Assembly: GCA_948470475.1 (NCBI GenBank) | Contig: OX419342.1 | Span: 2,176,201-2,240,200 of the forward strand | Origin: Galaxea fascicularis | Taxonomy: Eukaryota; Cnidaria; Anthozoa; Scleractinia; Euphylliidae | Length of the DNA stretch: 64,000 nucleotides | Direction of reading: 5' to 3' | Part shown: positions 32,361 through 43,405 of the stretch, piece by piece | How positions within the stretch are numbered: position 1 is the stretch's first letter | How the letters are laid out: each line of letters opens with the position of its first letter | Position numbers and translations under genes: made by a program | The notes under the pieces: model-generated | What the model was told of the DNA's origin: nothing | Databases searched by the model: none | What the model saw: only the letters and a program-made list of their open reading frames with translations

Positions 32361-33360
32361 TAGACCCTTCTCCAAAATAGCGGCCGAAATTCAAACAAGT
32401 TAAAATTGAAAACCTATACCAGCACTAGAAAGAACACCCTTACTTTAGAAACCCTGCAAAGTTTCAGCATATCAGGTGTAATATCAGCTGAGAAAATGTA
32501 AGTTGAAAAATGAACAATTTACAGACGTTTGTATGACTGGGGGTAAAACTCAGACATCTCAGGACTACTGTCCCTTCATCAGTGCAATTTAACAAAGGTG
32601 TTGACTGTCAGTGAAGTACATCAAGGCCCATCTTGAGGTAAGAGGGGTGTATTCCATTTGGGTAATCTACATAGCTGGTTAGTACAATCACGAACGTGGT
32701 TTGAGAGCTTTTTCGGTCTGAAAAATAAACATCCAAACTGCTCTATTCTCCTCCCCCTTGCCCTCAGATCCACCCAACTATTCTTTGTACACAAAACCTG
32801 CGCATGATAATACGCTTATCTTCCGTTTACTTTATTTCTGCAAATGTCACGATTAATTTCGGAGCAATCGACTTTCTAAACTGATTCAAGTAATGCAAAA
32901 AGGGTCACATGTGTTTAACAGGATTTTGAGCAAAGAGCAAATATTTTAGAAGCACCAGAAACCTGCTTAAACAAAATTTTTTGGAGCCCCTGATGACGTG
33001 CCAGAGCTCCTTGTTGTTTGTATTTGTCCGTAAAAGGCAATAAAGTCTTTAAAGAAAAAACATTCATTTGCCGCGTGTTTAAATTAGGCGATCCGATCTT
33101 CTCAGTACTGTTGTTATTTCAATTGTGGAGCTGTCCCATAGAGTTTGTATGAAAATATAGGTTTGAAAGTAGGGTTGAGATCAGTTTTGCATAACGCATG
33201 CGTGACTAACGGAGCGGGAAACTCGACCAGTTAGCTTAGCCGAATTTATTCTCTCTCGCCAGCAAAACGGAGAGGGGCAGATAAATATATCTTGAATGAT
33301 GCGTATGAAAGAAATCATATGTGAACTGCGGATATGAGATCAAATGAAGAATGATCGTCG
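32361..33360. other. Intergenic region
   Basis: Positions 32541-33010 are duplicated at 41365-41880. Nothing gene-like was found in either copy. Confidence 0.5.
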
Positions 33361-33374
33361 CAGTTGTGATCGTA

Positions 33375-34150
33375 ATGTTTTTTTTGTTATGTAATTTATA
33401 TGGCATGCATTAAAACCAGGAACAGCGAAACACCGGAACACCGGAATACCGGAACACCCCCGCAACAGCGAATTTGACGGTGTTGTTTTGTTTCCCATTA
33501 CAGACCATGTAAAAAATGAAAATGTAAATTTGTTTACCCACGTATAACGAAAGACCTTAGAGCTCGTTATAAAGTGCACGTATATGAGATCCAATTAGAA
33601 TTTAGAAGTGTTGGTTTTTGTGGAGGGAGGAAAACCGGAGAACCTAGTGGAAAACAAACAACAAACTCTACCTTCATATGACGGTGGGTCCGGGGAGCGA
33701 ACCCGGGTCACATTGGTGGGAGGCGAGTGCCATTTAACCATTGCAGCTCCCCCTATCTGATCATAGTCTTGAGAAATTTTGAAATAGTTGCGTGAATACG
33801 AATGGACAATGCTTTTTCTCTGGAGAATATCACACGGTCTGTAATACTAAACAAAGACCAAACGAAAAAGGTCGATAACTTAAACCCGGCCAATACGCAC
33901 TTATTTCTTTATTTCTTTATTTTTTATTTATTCGTTCTTTCTTTCTTTCTTTCTTTCTGTCTTTCTTTTTACTTTTTTTTCTATATTTTTAGCACCTGCT
34001 TCTAAGCTCTTTCGTGTTACGTGGATAAACAAATTACATTTATATTTTATTTCTTACACCGTCAAATTCGGTGTTCCGGGGGTGTTCGGTGTTCCGGTGT
34101 TCCGGGTTTTAGTACATGCCAATTTATATTGTATTTCTTTTGTTGTGGAT
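33375..34150. repeat. Large inverted repeat with CCGGAACACC minisatellite
   Basis: Left arm 33375-33560 (several CCGGAACACC-type units, GCGAATTTGACGGTG, then AAATTTGTTTACCCACGT) recurs inverted at 34010-34145 (ACGTGGATAAACAAATT, CACCGTCAAATTCG, GGTGTTCCG units). Between them lie a SINE and a T-rich tract with (CTTT)n at 33936-33968. Confidence 0.65.
33605..33755 (-). repeat. tRNA-derived SINE
   Basis: Reverse strand shows a degenerate A-box and a B-box-like GGTTCGCTCCCCGG, then the GGTTCTCCGGTTTTCC body. Confidence 0.6.
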
Positions 34151-34340
34151 TCAATAAACTGTTGTTGTTACAATTACGTAAAGAAGCCTGATAAAAAAAA
34201 TTCAGGACTTCAACTCGTGACCTCACGATTCCGGTGCGATGCTCTACCAACTGAGCTATGAAGCCACTAACGTTGGGAGCAGGTCAATTTTGGGTTCATT
34301 TGTTCCTGTTCCCGTGAAAATTGCAATCACCATTGCGACG
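34150..34340 (-). repeat. tRNA-like repeat, third relative
   Basis: On the - strand reads GGCTTCATAGCTCAGTTGGT, then GAGCATCGCACCGGAATCG, then the AAATTTTTT / CAGGCTTC flank. It is the same family as 35610-35955 but with only one recognisable flank, and its T-arm is degraded. Confidence 0.6.
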
Positions 34341-34854
34341 ATCATTCATTCTTCATTTGCGAGGTCCGTACAAAAAAGACCGAGGGCTGACATTCTCCCA
34401 GTACGATCCCGAGCAAGCTTGGTTAATAAGAGATTTATAATTATTACACGACTGAAGACAACGCTGAAACAACGCGGGATCATTCGGGACAGTACCCGGT
34501 CCAATACTTATGGAATATCGGACTGGCAATTTTATTGGTCGATTTTAGTTATCGGCCCTCTGACTGCCTAAGTCGTGTAATAAAAACATAATAGAGTTTA
34601 GAATACACCAATCAGGGTTAAAAGAGACCGGGCAAGCCTATTGTGCCTATTGTACTAGAGTACGTGTCATTAATCATTAGATGTCATAAGTAAACCTATC
34701 CACTTAGTATAAGTATGCAGGAAGGCATTTTACCTAGTTTGAATGTTTGAATGTTAGTCATTTACCGAGGCACCTAGTCCGTACCTAGTCCGTGCCTAGT
34801 CATTACCTAGTCCAAAATCCGAATAAGCTTGCTGAAGCCCTACTACTGATAAGG

Positions 34855-34862
34855 TATAAAAG
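34855..34862 (+). promoter_or_regulatory. TATA box, gene E
   Basis: TATAAAAG lies 79 bases upstream of the ATG at 34934. The equivalent place in gene D reads TGTAAAAG. Confidence 0.5.
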
Positions 34863-34933
34863 GGGCTCTTCTGTTACTCTCTGGATCATACGGACAAGCG
34901 ACGCATTAGGGCGCATCGGTGAAACACTTCAAT

Positions 34934-35744
34934 ATGGCCATTTCGTCTTCCCTTGTTTTAGTGCTCTTAGCAACAGCCACTCTGTTTTCAGTTATCACAG
35001 CTTCTGATTCCCAATCATCCGTCCACGGTCATCGTTTGAAGAGTTATTCCGAAGATGGAGTGGAAGGCTGCCATATTTACAACCAAACCCTTGGAGTTTG
35101 CTTCGATGTCAAGAGAGGCTCCTTGAAGATAAGGAAGACAACTGGAGAAGCTATCGTGCATTACCAAGATCTTGGTCCGAAAGAATTCTTTTATCAAATT
35201 TTGGAACAGGCTTTTGTGGGGTGAGCTAAACTAATATTTTGTTTGAAAGTAGTTTTCAGTGTTACAAAGCTAAAACAAAAGCATAATCGAAAAAAGACGT
35301 AGATAGCGCAATGAACGAATCAGAATCGCGTTGCCAGGCGTGGAAAAATGCGCACTTGAACGTGATGGGGCCCGTTTCTCGAAAATGCCGAAAACTTTTC
35401 CGCTTATTCTAAAAAGCTGGTCTTCTGCTATGATTTCAAGATACAGGAAGATAAGGGGAAAAAAAGCTAGGGTTTTGCAAAATTTTATGCCTGGAAATGT
35501 CATTGTTTTACAGTCTTTCCCGTAAAACCGTGGCCAGAAATATCTGTGGAATGTTAATGTGTTTCGAGTAAAAAGCTAATCACGCGTGAGAAAACTAAAC
35601 TGCAAACAAGTGAATGATGTATATGAAAGAACTCATATGTGAACTGCGGATATGAAATCAAATGGAGAATGATCGTCGCAGTTGTGATCGCAATTTTTAC
35701 GATTGTGTAAAGAAGCCTGAAAAAAAAATTCAGCGCTTTGACGT

Positions 35745-35779
<35 letters not shown>

Positions 35780-37902
35780 AGAGCATTACACCGGAAATCG
35801 CGATTTCACGGGTTCAAGCCCCGTTGAAGTCCTGAATTTTTTTTTTCAGGCTTCTTCACGCAATTGTAAAAATTGCGATCACAGTTGCGACGATCATTCT
35901 TCATTTGATTTCATATCCGCAGTTCACATATGATTTCTTCATATGCATCATTCACTTTCATATCTTTCACGGGAACATAATTATGAACCCAAAATTGACC
36001 TGCTCCCAACCAGTGGCATACGGGAAAAATTTTGTTAGGGGCGCTGAACATAATTTGCCCGAATGAAACTTGTTGGTCACAGATGCACAAGATGATTCTT
36101 TCATGACGTCAAGTTTTCATCGCCATGTCTTGACTATCATTCCCAGTCCCTCAGCAGAACTCAATGTTCTAACTCCGAGTATTAGCCATCCCGTGAAGTA
36201 GGACAGAGATCATTTAGAAGATTAGGCGAGTTGCGGGATGAAAACAAATGAATCAAGATATTAAATAATAAAATGTTTTTTACTGTGTCTTTGCCCGAAC
36301 GGTACATCAGTTTTGCCCGAATAATACTATTTTTTTTCCCAACTGGGGGGGCTGCAGCCCTCCCCCCGCCCCGCACGCTGATGCTCCCAACTTCAGTGGC
36401 TTCATAGCTCAGTTGGTAGAGCATTGCACCAGAATCGCGAGGTCACGGATTCAAGCCCCGTTGAAGTCCTGAATTTTTGTCGGGCTTTTTTACGCAATTG
36501 TAAAAATTGCGATCACAACTGCGACGATCATTCTTCATCTGATTTTTAAACCGCAAACAGTAACGGTAAAAAGTTTCGGGGGTTTCGAGAAACGTTCACC
36601 AGTTTCGGCATACTGATTGCTCGAGAAAAAAGTCGAGGCAGTTTCGCCAACCACTTGCCGGAGTGATGCAAAACTTTTGACATTCTCGTGAAAACTTCCC
36701 GAATTGTAACTTGAAACCCACACATAAATTTCTGGTTGCAGCACTATTAATTACGTTCAGACCGCTATCCGTGGAATATCTTCAGTCGGCTCTAAGCGGA
36801 CAACTCTAAAACCTTTCTGGAGTGACGAAAGAAGTGCCGCTGTGATTCAAAAGACTTGGTTCATCGGAAAATGAAAGTCACATCAAGTCACGGTTCAGTA
36901 CTGCCGAAAGAAAAAACAAGAACGCCTACTTCAATTATTACCGTGGAAAAAAAAAAGTAAATCCTTACTCGCAAAAATATTTTTTTCTTCTCTTTGCTAT
37001 CTTTATATGACGTGTCATTTGATGAAAGTAAAACAAATCACAATCTTTATGTTTAAGGAGACCTTAGTAACAGCAGTAACATTTTAAAGGAAGTGACAAC
37101 CTTACCAAATCAACATCCTGCAAGGCATTTGCCAGGTAGAGAATCCTTAAAACAACAATTCCTGTCATCTGGATTTCAATTAGCCCAAACATTTCCTTTT
37201 CAGAACAAAAGAAACACTGTAATCTATTCTCAGAGCCTAGTGCTTGAACGTTTTTCTGGCACTGAGCTATGTATAGCAATTCTCAATTGATGAAGCGAAA
37301 CATTATCTTCTTGATTCTGCAGAGAGGGCCCTACACTGTTTTATGTCCCTGATTACATTCCACGTGAGACAGAACAGCTGCGAGCCTTCCTGAAGGACAT
37401 CACGCCCAAGAAAGGCGTTGAACAACGCGAGGCTCTGAAAACTCACTTCCAAGAAGCCATGAGCGAGTTGCATTACGTTCCAGAAGTTCAGCTGCTTGAG
37501 CGGGTGTCAGCAGCGCTGGCTGGCAACTCCACGTATCTGGAGATCCTCAAGCCATTCCACGCCTTGTGTTTCTACCTCATGAAACAAAGCGACGTGGACG
37601 TTCCATTCGAGCTCAAAGCTGCGCCTGACATGGAAGATGTCACAGCTGAAAAGAATGATCGAGAACAGCGTTGTACGTCATTACAAGGCAATGGGAACAA
37701 TTGCATGGGAATGTGCGGTAGGGGGTGTAATTGTTGGAGATGGGTTTGTGGTGATTGCTGTTTTCATCAGGGCTGTTACGAACACGACCTGTGTTGTCAG
37801 CATGACTTTTTCAGTACATATTGCCTTGTTCCATTGGGCTTTTTCTGCAGTAGCTACGCAGCCTACCCACGATGCCTTAGTAGTAATTGGCCGTGGAAGT
37901 AA
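34934..37902 (+). CDS. Secreted PLA2-like Cys-rich precursor, copy E (type II)
   Basis: Exons 34934-35220 and 37323-37902; 288 residues. The reading frame is open from the 3' splice site, so exon 2 begins well before its first internal Met. The first exon is nearly identical to D, with a signal peptide and GCHIYNQTLGVCFD. REQR precedes the Cys-rich domain, which keeps all 14 cysteines and CYEHD. Relative to D, this domain has a one-residue deletion and many substitutions (for example CGRGCNCW against CGKKCSCW). The intron is about 2.1 kb and holds a tRNA-cored foldback element and a second tRNA-like copy that are absent from D. Function inferred as for copy A. Intact. Confidence 0.75.
35610..35955. 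mobile_element. Foldback element with tRNA-like core
   Basis: Left arm 35610-35733 and right arm 35833-35955 are long inverted complements (GTGAATGATG at the left edge against CATCATTCAC at the right; AGCCTGAAAAAAAAATTCAG against CTGAATTTTTTTTTTCAGGC inside). The core at 35760-35832 is tRNA-like. It lies in the intron of gene E. Confidence 0.8.
35760..35832 (+). pseudogene. tRNA-like sequence inside foldback
   Basis: Acceptor arms GGCTTCA / TGAAGTC pair over 7 positions with one G-U. The D-arm TAGCTCAGTTGGTAGAGC and T-arm CGGGTTCAAGCCCCG are tRNA-like and include usable A and B boxes. The anticodon stem is poor and the loop lacks the expected U33, so it is probably not a working tRNA. Confidence 0.65.
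36398..36469 (+). pseudogene. Second tRNA-like sequence, intron of gene E
   Basis: Same family as 35760-35832 with identical acceptor and D arms. The right flank (GCAATTGTAAAAATTGCGAT) matches that of the first element. The left arm is missing, replaced by a C-rich stretch. The anticodon loop again lacks U33. Confidence 0.6.
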
Positions 37903-39508
37903 GGGTAAATTGTGCACAGTTATTTTTGGTTGAGTTATTTTTACTTGGGTGTGATATAATTCAACCCCCTCATACAAAGGAAAAAGTAGAAGTAATGGAG
38001 AGCGCATTTTTCTTGGGAGCCATTCTGGAGTGAGAACAGCTTTTTTTTTTTTTTTGCCTATTCCAATTCCGGATTCCTTAGAATCCGGTCATTCTGTTGC
38101 GTGATTTGGAATGAACGAGCACTACTTCCTCTTTTTTTTTCTTGTCTCCAGGCTCACACGGTGAGTTTTCATTCCGCTTTTTAGAACAGTCATTTTTTAT
38201 TGTGTGAAATTCCCATCATTCTCATTCTGGAAGAGCCCAAAAATGCACCCTTTGCCTACAGGCCACGCACAAAGCGTGGTCTCAATTGCCACTATTTCTC
38301 TATAATTGAGCAGTATGATCACCCGTATAAAATGTGATGTGTTTAGGGCTTCATTGGAAATCAGCATTCTATTTGTTCACCTCAGTTTTATTGTTTGTTC
38401 GTCTGTTCTAATTACATTTTAAAGTTGTAAACCAGCTATGACTTATTATTCCAACAGTTTAATTACGGGCAGTAGTTACTTAAAGTTTTGTTTGTCTGGT
38501 CCAATGTTGCAGTCATAAACCTGGTACAAAATACATTTTGCTTGCTCATAAAGCACCTAACAGAAATCGTTCCGTAATTTTTTCTCCGTAGTGAAGGATA
38601 TAGGGAGCATCTGGTGAAAGAACATGATGACATGTAGTATACCTGTCAATCATTTGTTTAAATGTATATCAAAAGTAACACAGAATTATACCACTCTCCA
38701 TTTGTTAAGCAGCTAAAACCATAAAGGTAACCATTTTGCATGCCATGCGGAAGAGATCGGGAAAATTATGACAACAATCTGATGAGAGTTTGGCATCAAG
38801 CCTTAATCGTGACTTGTATTTCACATAGACCGCAAGCAGTCTCTTTTTTGCTAAAAGCGATAAAAGCGATACCCACCAAACTACCGGCTCGCGGATGTGC
38901 TGCTTGTATATCCCATTTATTCCACAGATGTAGAGAAAAAGAAAGACTGCTTGCAGTTTATATTTCACATATTAGCTACTCCGGGTACCATTCAACGTTC
39001 AAATAAGTACTGAATCTTTGATGTTAAGCTTATTCACCAGTCAAGGAAGTATTTCCGACTGTGTGGGTGGTTTCTGAGCTGAATTATTTGATTTTTTAAT
39101 ACAATTTTTGAATAACCATACAGTTATTGAATGATGTAACAAACATCTGAAAAATAAATTGAGCATCGGAAAGCTCACCCAGTCTCCTTGTATTTCTTAA
39201 TAAAAGTGATCGTTACATTGAGTGTCAGAGGAAACTGTTTCCAAATAAATAAATGGCATTCACTAATTGGGCTGCAAACAAATGAAAATGTAATATTTCA
39301 CAATGTAAGTTTGACCCTGAAGCTCCAAGGTTCATTATTTTTCCAGTTTTTCATGACACCTAAGAGTTGCAATTAAACAACCATACATTCATTGCCATTG
39401 CATAAAAAGCAACATAACAGGGTTTTCATTAAAAACTGAAGTACCATGAGTATATTATAAAGTAACAGGAGAATCTGACCACTCCTTCAAGGAGCAGGGG
39501 AGCAAGGG

Positions 39509-39737
39509 AGCAGGGTTGGTGGAGTGGTGAGAGCACTCAGCTTCCACCAATGTGTCATGTGTTCAATTCCTGGACTTGGCATCATAAGTGGATTCTTTTT
39601 TCCAGGTACTCCGGTTTTCCCCTCTCATCAAAAACCAGTATTTGATTTGGTTTGTAATTAGATTTCAGGGCCACAAGTTTATTAGCCCATGGCTATTACG
39701 TCCTACCCAGACAAAATAAAGTTATTATTATTATAAG
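39509..39737 (+). repeat. tRNA-derived SINE, full copy
   Basis: Head GCAGGGTTGGTGGAGTGGTG with A-box and a B-box-like GTTCAATTCCTGG, body CTCCGGTTTTCCCCTCT, tail of TTATTA units. The paralogous place near 30010 lacks it. Confidence 0.75.
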
Positions 39738-40016
39738 GCTGCTACAGGTCATCGAAATTTAGGTGGGGAATTCCATGTAGTAGCCAAAGGTTTCCCTGAT
39801 CTCCGATGCCTAATGAACATCCTGCCATGATTATTTATTAAATCAATCAGCTGATACAACTCCACTTCAGGAGAATCTGGCCTCTCAGAGAAAGATTTTC
39901 CTTCAAGGCTGCTACAGGCCATCAAAATTTAGCTGGAGAATTACACATAGTAGCCAGATAATTCTCTGATCTTGGATGGCTAAAGGACACCCTGCCATAA
40001 TTAATTATTAAATCAA

Positions 40017-41229
40017 TCAGCTGATACCACTCCACTTCACTGATGTGTACACAATTTCACCAGAAACCTCGTTCACAGAACAAAGAAGTGCTGTTTTCTT
40101 TACACTACCACCCAGCCTCCCAGCTGCGATGATCTCAAATGGTGTGATCCTATTTTCCCATGGAACAATAATCACCATGTAAAATGAATGATACCTCATG
40201 GGGTCACCTGGGTATGCCAGAAAATTTACACCTAATGTTAAATAGTAACGTTTTTCCCAGAGATCTTTAAACACACAGTAATGAAACTTTTCAGAGCTTG
40301 TTTGAGGATGTTGGAATGTGAACCAATGTTCCAAGTTCTGAATAACTCCTCACATCTTCCACATTGCCTGCTGAATCATTTGGTAGGCTTTGTAGTTCAG
40401 CAGTTTTCACAGGACCATTTTCAGCTTCATTTTCAGCATTTGGGCTCAAGAGGTTACCAGTAACTTCAATTTCTTGGAGCACAGCATCTTTACCACATGC
40501 CTCCCCATTATTATTGGACACACAAATATCACTGCCTTGTTGTGTTTCCTCATCTTCAACATTCTCAGAATGCTGAATGAGTATCTGATCGATTAAGCTC
40601 TCTGTTTTAATTTTTTTAGCAGCACGTTTTCCCCTTCATCAGGAACAAGCTTGCATTTTCGTTTCCTTTTCTTCTTTCCTTCGCTTTTTCCTTCCGCCCT
40701 GTTACTCTCAGAAATCACATCTGGCTGATTCAAATCATCCCCCTCTTTTCTTTCTGTCTTCATTCCTTTCACTCTTTGATAAATCTGTAAGTTGTACTGT
40801 CTGAAGAGCAGTTTTTTCTCGTTTTCTACGCCTTCCTTCCTCTATAACTTCAGCAAATTCTCTTTTTTTTTCCTTAGTGCATCTTCGCATGTCGTTCAAT
40901 TTGTTTTACGATCGATGCTATCTTGACTTAACAGTAACTCATTAAATTTTTCAACTTCCTCAGTATTCGGTGTATCGAAAATTTTAGCAAGTCCCTTATC
41001 AAACAACAGCGTGACCTCTTCTTTCGACTGCAGAAGAGGCAACGAGAAAGTATATATATTAACGAACCGATCAGAGAACCAACTATACGATGCCTTGACC
41101 GTAACGTGAAAACATCGTCGGCATCCCAGGCGTAAACTTTCCCACGACAAGCAAATAATCCACTGGAGATTCAGTTTTCGACTCCTCTGAAGGTGACTGA
41201 CTGTTCGCCGACCCCTCCCCGTCCGCCAT
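40017..41229 (-). pseudogene. TSEN34 pseudogene
   Basis: Degenerate copy of 30146-31444, carried by the segmental duplication rather than retroposed, because the flanking DNA is also copied. The last exon-like part still encodes the catalytic Tyr, His and Lys. Four residues are missing before AYPGDP (GVNFLAYPGD), a deletion of about 46 bases near 40318 changes frame, and further frame breaks lie between 40600 and 41150. No single frame covers more than a quarter of the gene. Confidence 0.85.
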
Positions 41230-41879
41230 GTTTGACGTTTGACAAAAAGTCCGCTGAGCTTAGTTTTGCGGGCTCAAATTTTAGCAAATTCGTCCCCATG
41301 GCGCGCGTCCGATACGATGAGGCCCGGGGCCCTTATGTTTGTAAAGGTAAACGTTTTTGTAAAGAAAGTAAAACTCAGACATCTCAGGACTACTGTCCTT
41401 TCATCACTGCAATTCAACAAAGGTGTTGACTGTCAGTGAAGTACATCAAGACCCATCTTGAGGTAGGAGGGGTGTATTCCATTTGGGTAATCTACATAGC
41501 TGGTTAGTACAATCACGAACGTGGTTTGAGAGCTTTTTCGGTCTGAAAAATAAACATCCAAACTGCTCTATTCTCCTCCCTCCTCCCCACTTATTCACCC
41601 AAAGTCTCTCTGTACACAAAACCTGTGCATGATAACAAGCTTATCTTCCGTTTACAGTTTATTTCTGCAAATGTCACGATTAATTTCCGAGTAATTAATC
41701 GCATTTCTAAACTGATTCAACTAATGCAATTATTGGTAAAGAGGGTCAAAATTGGACAAAAAGGGTCACATGTGCTTAACAGGATCTTGCGCAAAAAGAG
41801 CAAATATTTTAGAAGAACCAAAAAACTACTTGAGCAAAATTTCTTGGAGCTCCTGATAATGCGCCATGAGCTCCTTATT

Positions 41880-43405
41880 GTTCATTACTTCGCTTTCATG
41901 TTTGCACTGTGCACAAGGTGACTTAGCCCAAATTGCGCGATACCTGCGAAAAATGTTCTGTCAACCTTCAAGACAGCTTTATTCGCTATTATATATACGT
42001 GAAAGTGCCAAAGAATTAACCGTTCAAAGTTCAGTGAGTGATTTCATTCAAATAGCGGATAGTTTTACAGATCCGTCACCTTCCTTTTGAGAGATTTTCT
42101 TACACGAATATTTCCCGATCTATCATGGGGTTATAAAGCGTCCAGCGTCTCAGTGAACAAGAGTTTGCTACTGAATATTGCCAAGGAAAGTTTGTCAAGT
42201 ACATCTTGCACAACAAATGGACGGTGCTCTTTGTTTGTTGCGAGACTTGTAAATGTCTTACACGAGTTACCATTTAGATATTCAGAGTTCAATTGATCGC
42301 AGCAACAATCGGGTCAGTGAACAAGCGCAAGTTGCATTTCGGGAGTATTCAATATAACCAGCGCCTGTTTAACACAATCTAGTTGCAGGGGCGAGGCGGA
42401 AGTCATGCAAGAAAGAACCCTCGCAAGACAAAGCGAGAGCAATAATATCGCAGACTTTTCGCCGAAAAACTGAGGTCTAGACACGCCCTGTGTGCTAGGC
42501 TGGGCAAACTTTCGAATGTTACTGATCAACAGCACTGCGAATCGACTCAACAACCACTCAAACAACGGCTACTGTCTGATTAGCCTACGCAGTAGCTGGT
42601 AGAAAGAGAAGGCAAGTGAGAAATCACACGCGCGTGAGATACACTCGCTTCTCGCGCGCTCCAGGTTATCTATCTCCCTTACCACATCTACCACCTACCA
42701 CGACGGCTATACTTTAATTTGGAAGAGAAATGGCCTTATAGCTGCACAGGGTGAAGATTTGATTTGTACAAGAAACTTAATTATGCTTGACACGACTCAA
42801 ATGCGGTGTACCTGAACATCTCCGCGCCATCATCGCCTGGGGCAACCCAACAGCAATTAAAATTTCAGTTAAGGAATCCGAACCGATCAAATTCGTCTAG
42901 CTCATGGAAACATCACTTTAAAGAGGCTTCAAACAGCATAAGGTACTTAAAAATGCCTTCTCACGGTTTTTGGTTGATTAGGCTCGTTGGGTGCCCCTGA
43001 TTACGCAAAAACACGGCCGCAGAATGTTTTACCTTACGCATTAAATATTCTCTTGCTTCTCTACTTTGACATAACTGTTCATTGTTTGTCTAATATATAC
43101 TATTGGTAAGTAACGGGCCAACTTTAAACCGTGGTTTTCAATGGCAAACAAAGGGAATGAGACTATCCAAAACAGAATTAAATAACAGCGAAACAAGGAC
43201 TAAATAGACGCTTATCCAGCCAGCCTTTCAACACATTAAACATCAGTTTGTTTGTCCGGTCACTTAAATATGAAGAGAACTGTTGATTGTCAGCAACTGG
43301 TTAAGGTATTCAGCTAGCATCTGACAGCATTTGTCTGTTTGTAACGGCTGCGAGTGGCTTAGACTAAATGTTGGCTGATACAGTTTCATCTGAAATCAAT
43401 CATCT
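41880..43405. other. Intergenic region, nothing recognised
   Basis: No frame over 85 codons and no RNA gene or clear repeat structure seen. It lies downstream of the DC-STAMP-like gene and may hold its 3' UTR. Confidence 0.45.

Larger units (their letters stand above)
27985..33010 (+). repeat. Segmental duplication, D + TSEN34 block
   Basis: Repeated at 37235-41880 with the same order: type II exon 2, 3' flank, TSEN34 on the - strand, then a segment near 32541-33010 that matches 41365-41880. Insertions unique to this copy are the palindrome at 31504-31915 and the MITE at 31961-32358. Confidence 0.8.
37235..41880 (+). repeat. Segmental duplication, E + decayed TSEN34 block
   Basis: Second copy of the 27985-33010 block. 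It is more diverged, with several small deletions and one SINE insertion (39509-39737). Confidence 0.8.

Noticed and set aside
34239..34571. 110-codon frame
   Set aside because: Starts inside a tRNA-like repeat and has no recognisable features.
35760..35832. Functional tRNA gene
   Set aside because: No U33, weak anticodon stem and location within a foldback repeat with other copies nearby point to a repeat-borne pseudogene.
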